NCBI GenBank assembly: GCA_023386395.1
Contig: JAEWJV010000180.1
Span: 1-6,643 of the forward strand
From: Bacteroidota bacterium
GTDB taxonomy: Bacteria; Bacteroidota; Bacteroidia; Chitinophagales; Chitinophagaceae
Direction: 5' to 3'
Length of the DNA: 6,643 bases
The notes beneath the pieces were generated by a model, which had not been told where the DNA came from, searched no databases, and saw only the letters and a list, made by a program, of their open reading frames with translations. This document shows, piece after piece, positions 5,885 through 6,643 of this stretch. Numbering within the stretch: position 1 is the stretch's first letter; every line of letters starts with the position of its first letter. The position numbers were made by a program, and so were the translations under genes.

Positions 5885-6289
5885 CTATATCTTGCTAACG
5901 ATATCTATAATATTCGGATAAGTGTTTTGTAATTTTTGAGAAATATGTTCTTCGCTTACCCATTCAATCTGCTCAATATCTTCTTCGGTTTGTGGTATTA
6001 ATTTTTGTACGCCTGCAGCATGCATTTTAAACCAATGCGTTTCTTTAAAAACATCGCTGTTTATACGTGGCTCAAAATATTCGTGGTGGGTTATGCCTAA
6101 AAAACTGTCGAGCGTTATGCTTTGCAAACCCGTTTCTTCCTGCACTTCACGCAAGGCGCATTGTTCTATGGTTTCACCTTCATCTAATTTCCCTTTCGGA
6201 AGGTCCCATTTGCCGCGGCGAAAGATCATAAGCAACTCAGCATTGTCATTAAAAACCAATCCGCCTGCTGCAATAATTTTTTTTGCCAT
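5885..6289 (-). CDS. Nudix hydrolase
   Basis: This 134-residue single-domain protein hydrolyses a nucleoside diphosphate linked to another group, using divalent metal in the cytoplasm; the exact substrate cannot be read from the sequence. The Nudix box is perfect at residues 33-55 (GX5EX7REUXEEXGU): Gly33, Glu39, Arg47-Glu48, Glu51-Glu52 (metal ligands), Gly54, Leu55. It is preceded by RRGKWDLPKGK (24-34), a form common among Ap4A-hydrolase-like and general house-cleaning Nudix proteins. AAGGLVF (7-13) is the usual first strand, and the length fits a minimal Nudix fold. EEDIEQIEWVSEEHI (102-116) is the typical acidic C-terminal segment. The gene starts at ATG 6289 and is divergent from pyrE with 62 bases between, so the two may share regulation. 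No Shine-Dalgarno is evident. Confidence 0.94.
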   Translation of the reverse strand: MAKKIIAAGGLVFNDNAELLMIFRRGKWDLPKGKLDEGETIEQCALREVQEETGLQSITLDSFLGITHHEYFEPRINSDVFKETHWFKMHAAGVQKLIPQTEEDIEQIEWVSEEHISQKLQNTYPNIIDIVSKI

Positions 6290-6319
6290 AATGTTTTTTT
6301 GAGATTATACAATGTACAG

Positions 6320-6347
6320 TTTGCAATATTCAATAATAATATCTTCG
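6320..6347 (+). promoter_or_regulatory. Possible promoter for pyrE
   Basis: TTTG (6320-6323) is followed by a 16-nt spacer and TATCTTCG (6340-6347), a one-mismatch version of TAnnTTTG. The spacer is a little shorter than usual for the phylum. The box ends only 4 nt before the pyrE ATG, so transcripts would be nearly leaderless. On the other strand of the same 62-bp gap a TATAAT lies upstream of the Nudix gene, but no Bacteroidota-type box was found there. Confidence 0.3.
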
Positions 6348-6351
6348 CAGC

Positions 6352-6643
6352 ATGAAGAATGAAAAAATTATTGCTGAAAAGTTATTACAGGCAGAAGCGA
6401 TTAAATTAAGCCCGGAGCAGCCTTTTACCTGGGCAAGTGGTTGGAAAAGCCCGATCTATTGCGATAACAGGCGGGTACTTTCTTATCCATTCCTGCGGGA
6501 TTTTATTAAAAGCGAAATGTGTAATATAATATTTGAGCAATATCCTGAAGCCGATTTGATTGCCGGTGTTGCTACAGCGGGAATTGCATGGGGTGCAATG
6601 GCTGCCGACCAGTTGAAACTGCCATTTATTTATGTGCGGCCCA
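6352..6643 (+). CDS. pyrE: Orotate phosphoribosyltransferase, N-terminal 97 residues (runs off right edge)
   Basis: PyrE catalyses transfer of phosphoribose from PRPP to orotate, forming orotidine 5'-monophosphate in de novo pyrimidine synthesis in the cytoplasm. The frame opens at ATG 6352 and stays open to the edge. Recognisable segments are IIAEKLLQAEAIKLS (6-20, N-terminal helix), FTWASGWKSPIYCDNR (25-40), which matches the conserved F-x-ASG-x-x-SPIY-x-D/N-R orotate-binding region, LIAGVATAGIAWGA (69-82), and PFIYVRP (91-97), which leads into the conserved RK segment. The PRPP-binding acidic motif lies beyond the window. Start choice is supported by normal spacing from Met1 to the conserved motif. 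The gene is divergent from the Nudix hydrolase. Confidence 0.97.
   Translation, partial: MKNEKIIAEKLLQAEAIKLSPEQPFTWASGWKSPIYCDNRRVLSYPFLRDFIKSEMCNIIFEQYPEADLIAGVATAGIAWGAMAADQLKLPFIYVRP

Noticed and set aside
6093..6302. 69-codon plus-strand frame opposite the Nudix gene
   Set aside because: Covers the Nudix box in antisense; the minus-strand protein matches a perfect family signature.

Overview
The window looks like a chromosomal segment from a Bacteroidota bacterium, most likely of the Chitinophagaceae type. The evidence is a TonB-dependent receptor with an N-terminal carboxypeptidase-like regulatory domain, TAnnTTTG-type -7 promoter boxes, A/T-rich leaders without Shine-Dalgarno sequences, a flippase whose N-terminus matches the Bacteroidota form, and a Nudix/pyrE divergent pair. 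This assignment is made by reading, not by a database search. Base composition is moderately A+T-rich.

Layout. Positions 1-1615 (minus) hold the first 538 residues of a TonB-dependent outer-membrane receptor that continues past the left edge. A 240-bp divergent regulatory region (1616-1855) follows, with a promoter and an unusual 11-bp-phased repeat array facing the receptor, and a -7 box facing the next gene. Positions 1856-3370 (plus, TTG start) encode a 504-residue, roughly 14-helix polysaccharide flippase of the MOP superfamily. It converges, across a strong 14-bp inverted repeat, on an M1-family zinc metallopeptidase (3452-5307, minus). That gene is split into two frames by a small indel in a T-run near 4763-4767, although all catalytic residues are present. 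After a regulatory/terminator gap come an 80-residue, three-helix membrane protein of unknown function (5528-5770, minus), a short gap, a 134-residue Nudix hydrolase with a perfect Nudix box (5885-6289, minus), and, divergently, the start of pyrE (orotate phosphoribosyltransferase, 6352 to the right edge).

The genes do not form one pathway. They are mostly single-gene units: nutrient uptake at the outer membrane, envelope polysaccharide export, periplasmic peptide hydrolysis, nucleotide clean-up and pyrimidine synthesis. No CRISPR array, tRNA, rRNA, transposase or phage gene was seen, and no clearly new multi-gene system. The observations most worth a second look are the 11-bp-phased TAACATT array over the receptor promoter (organised like a PHO box), the frameshift in an otherwise intact peptidase gene, and the octamer-containing inverted repeat between the convergent genes.
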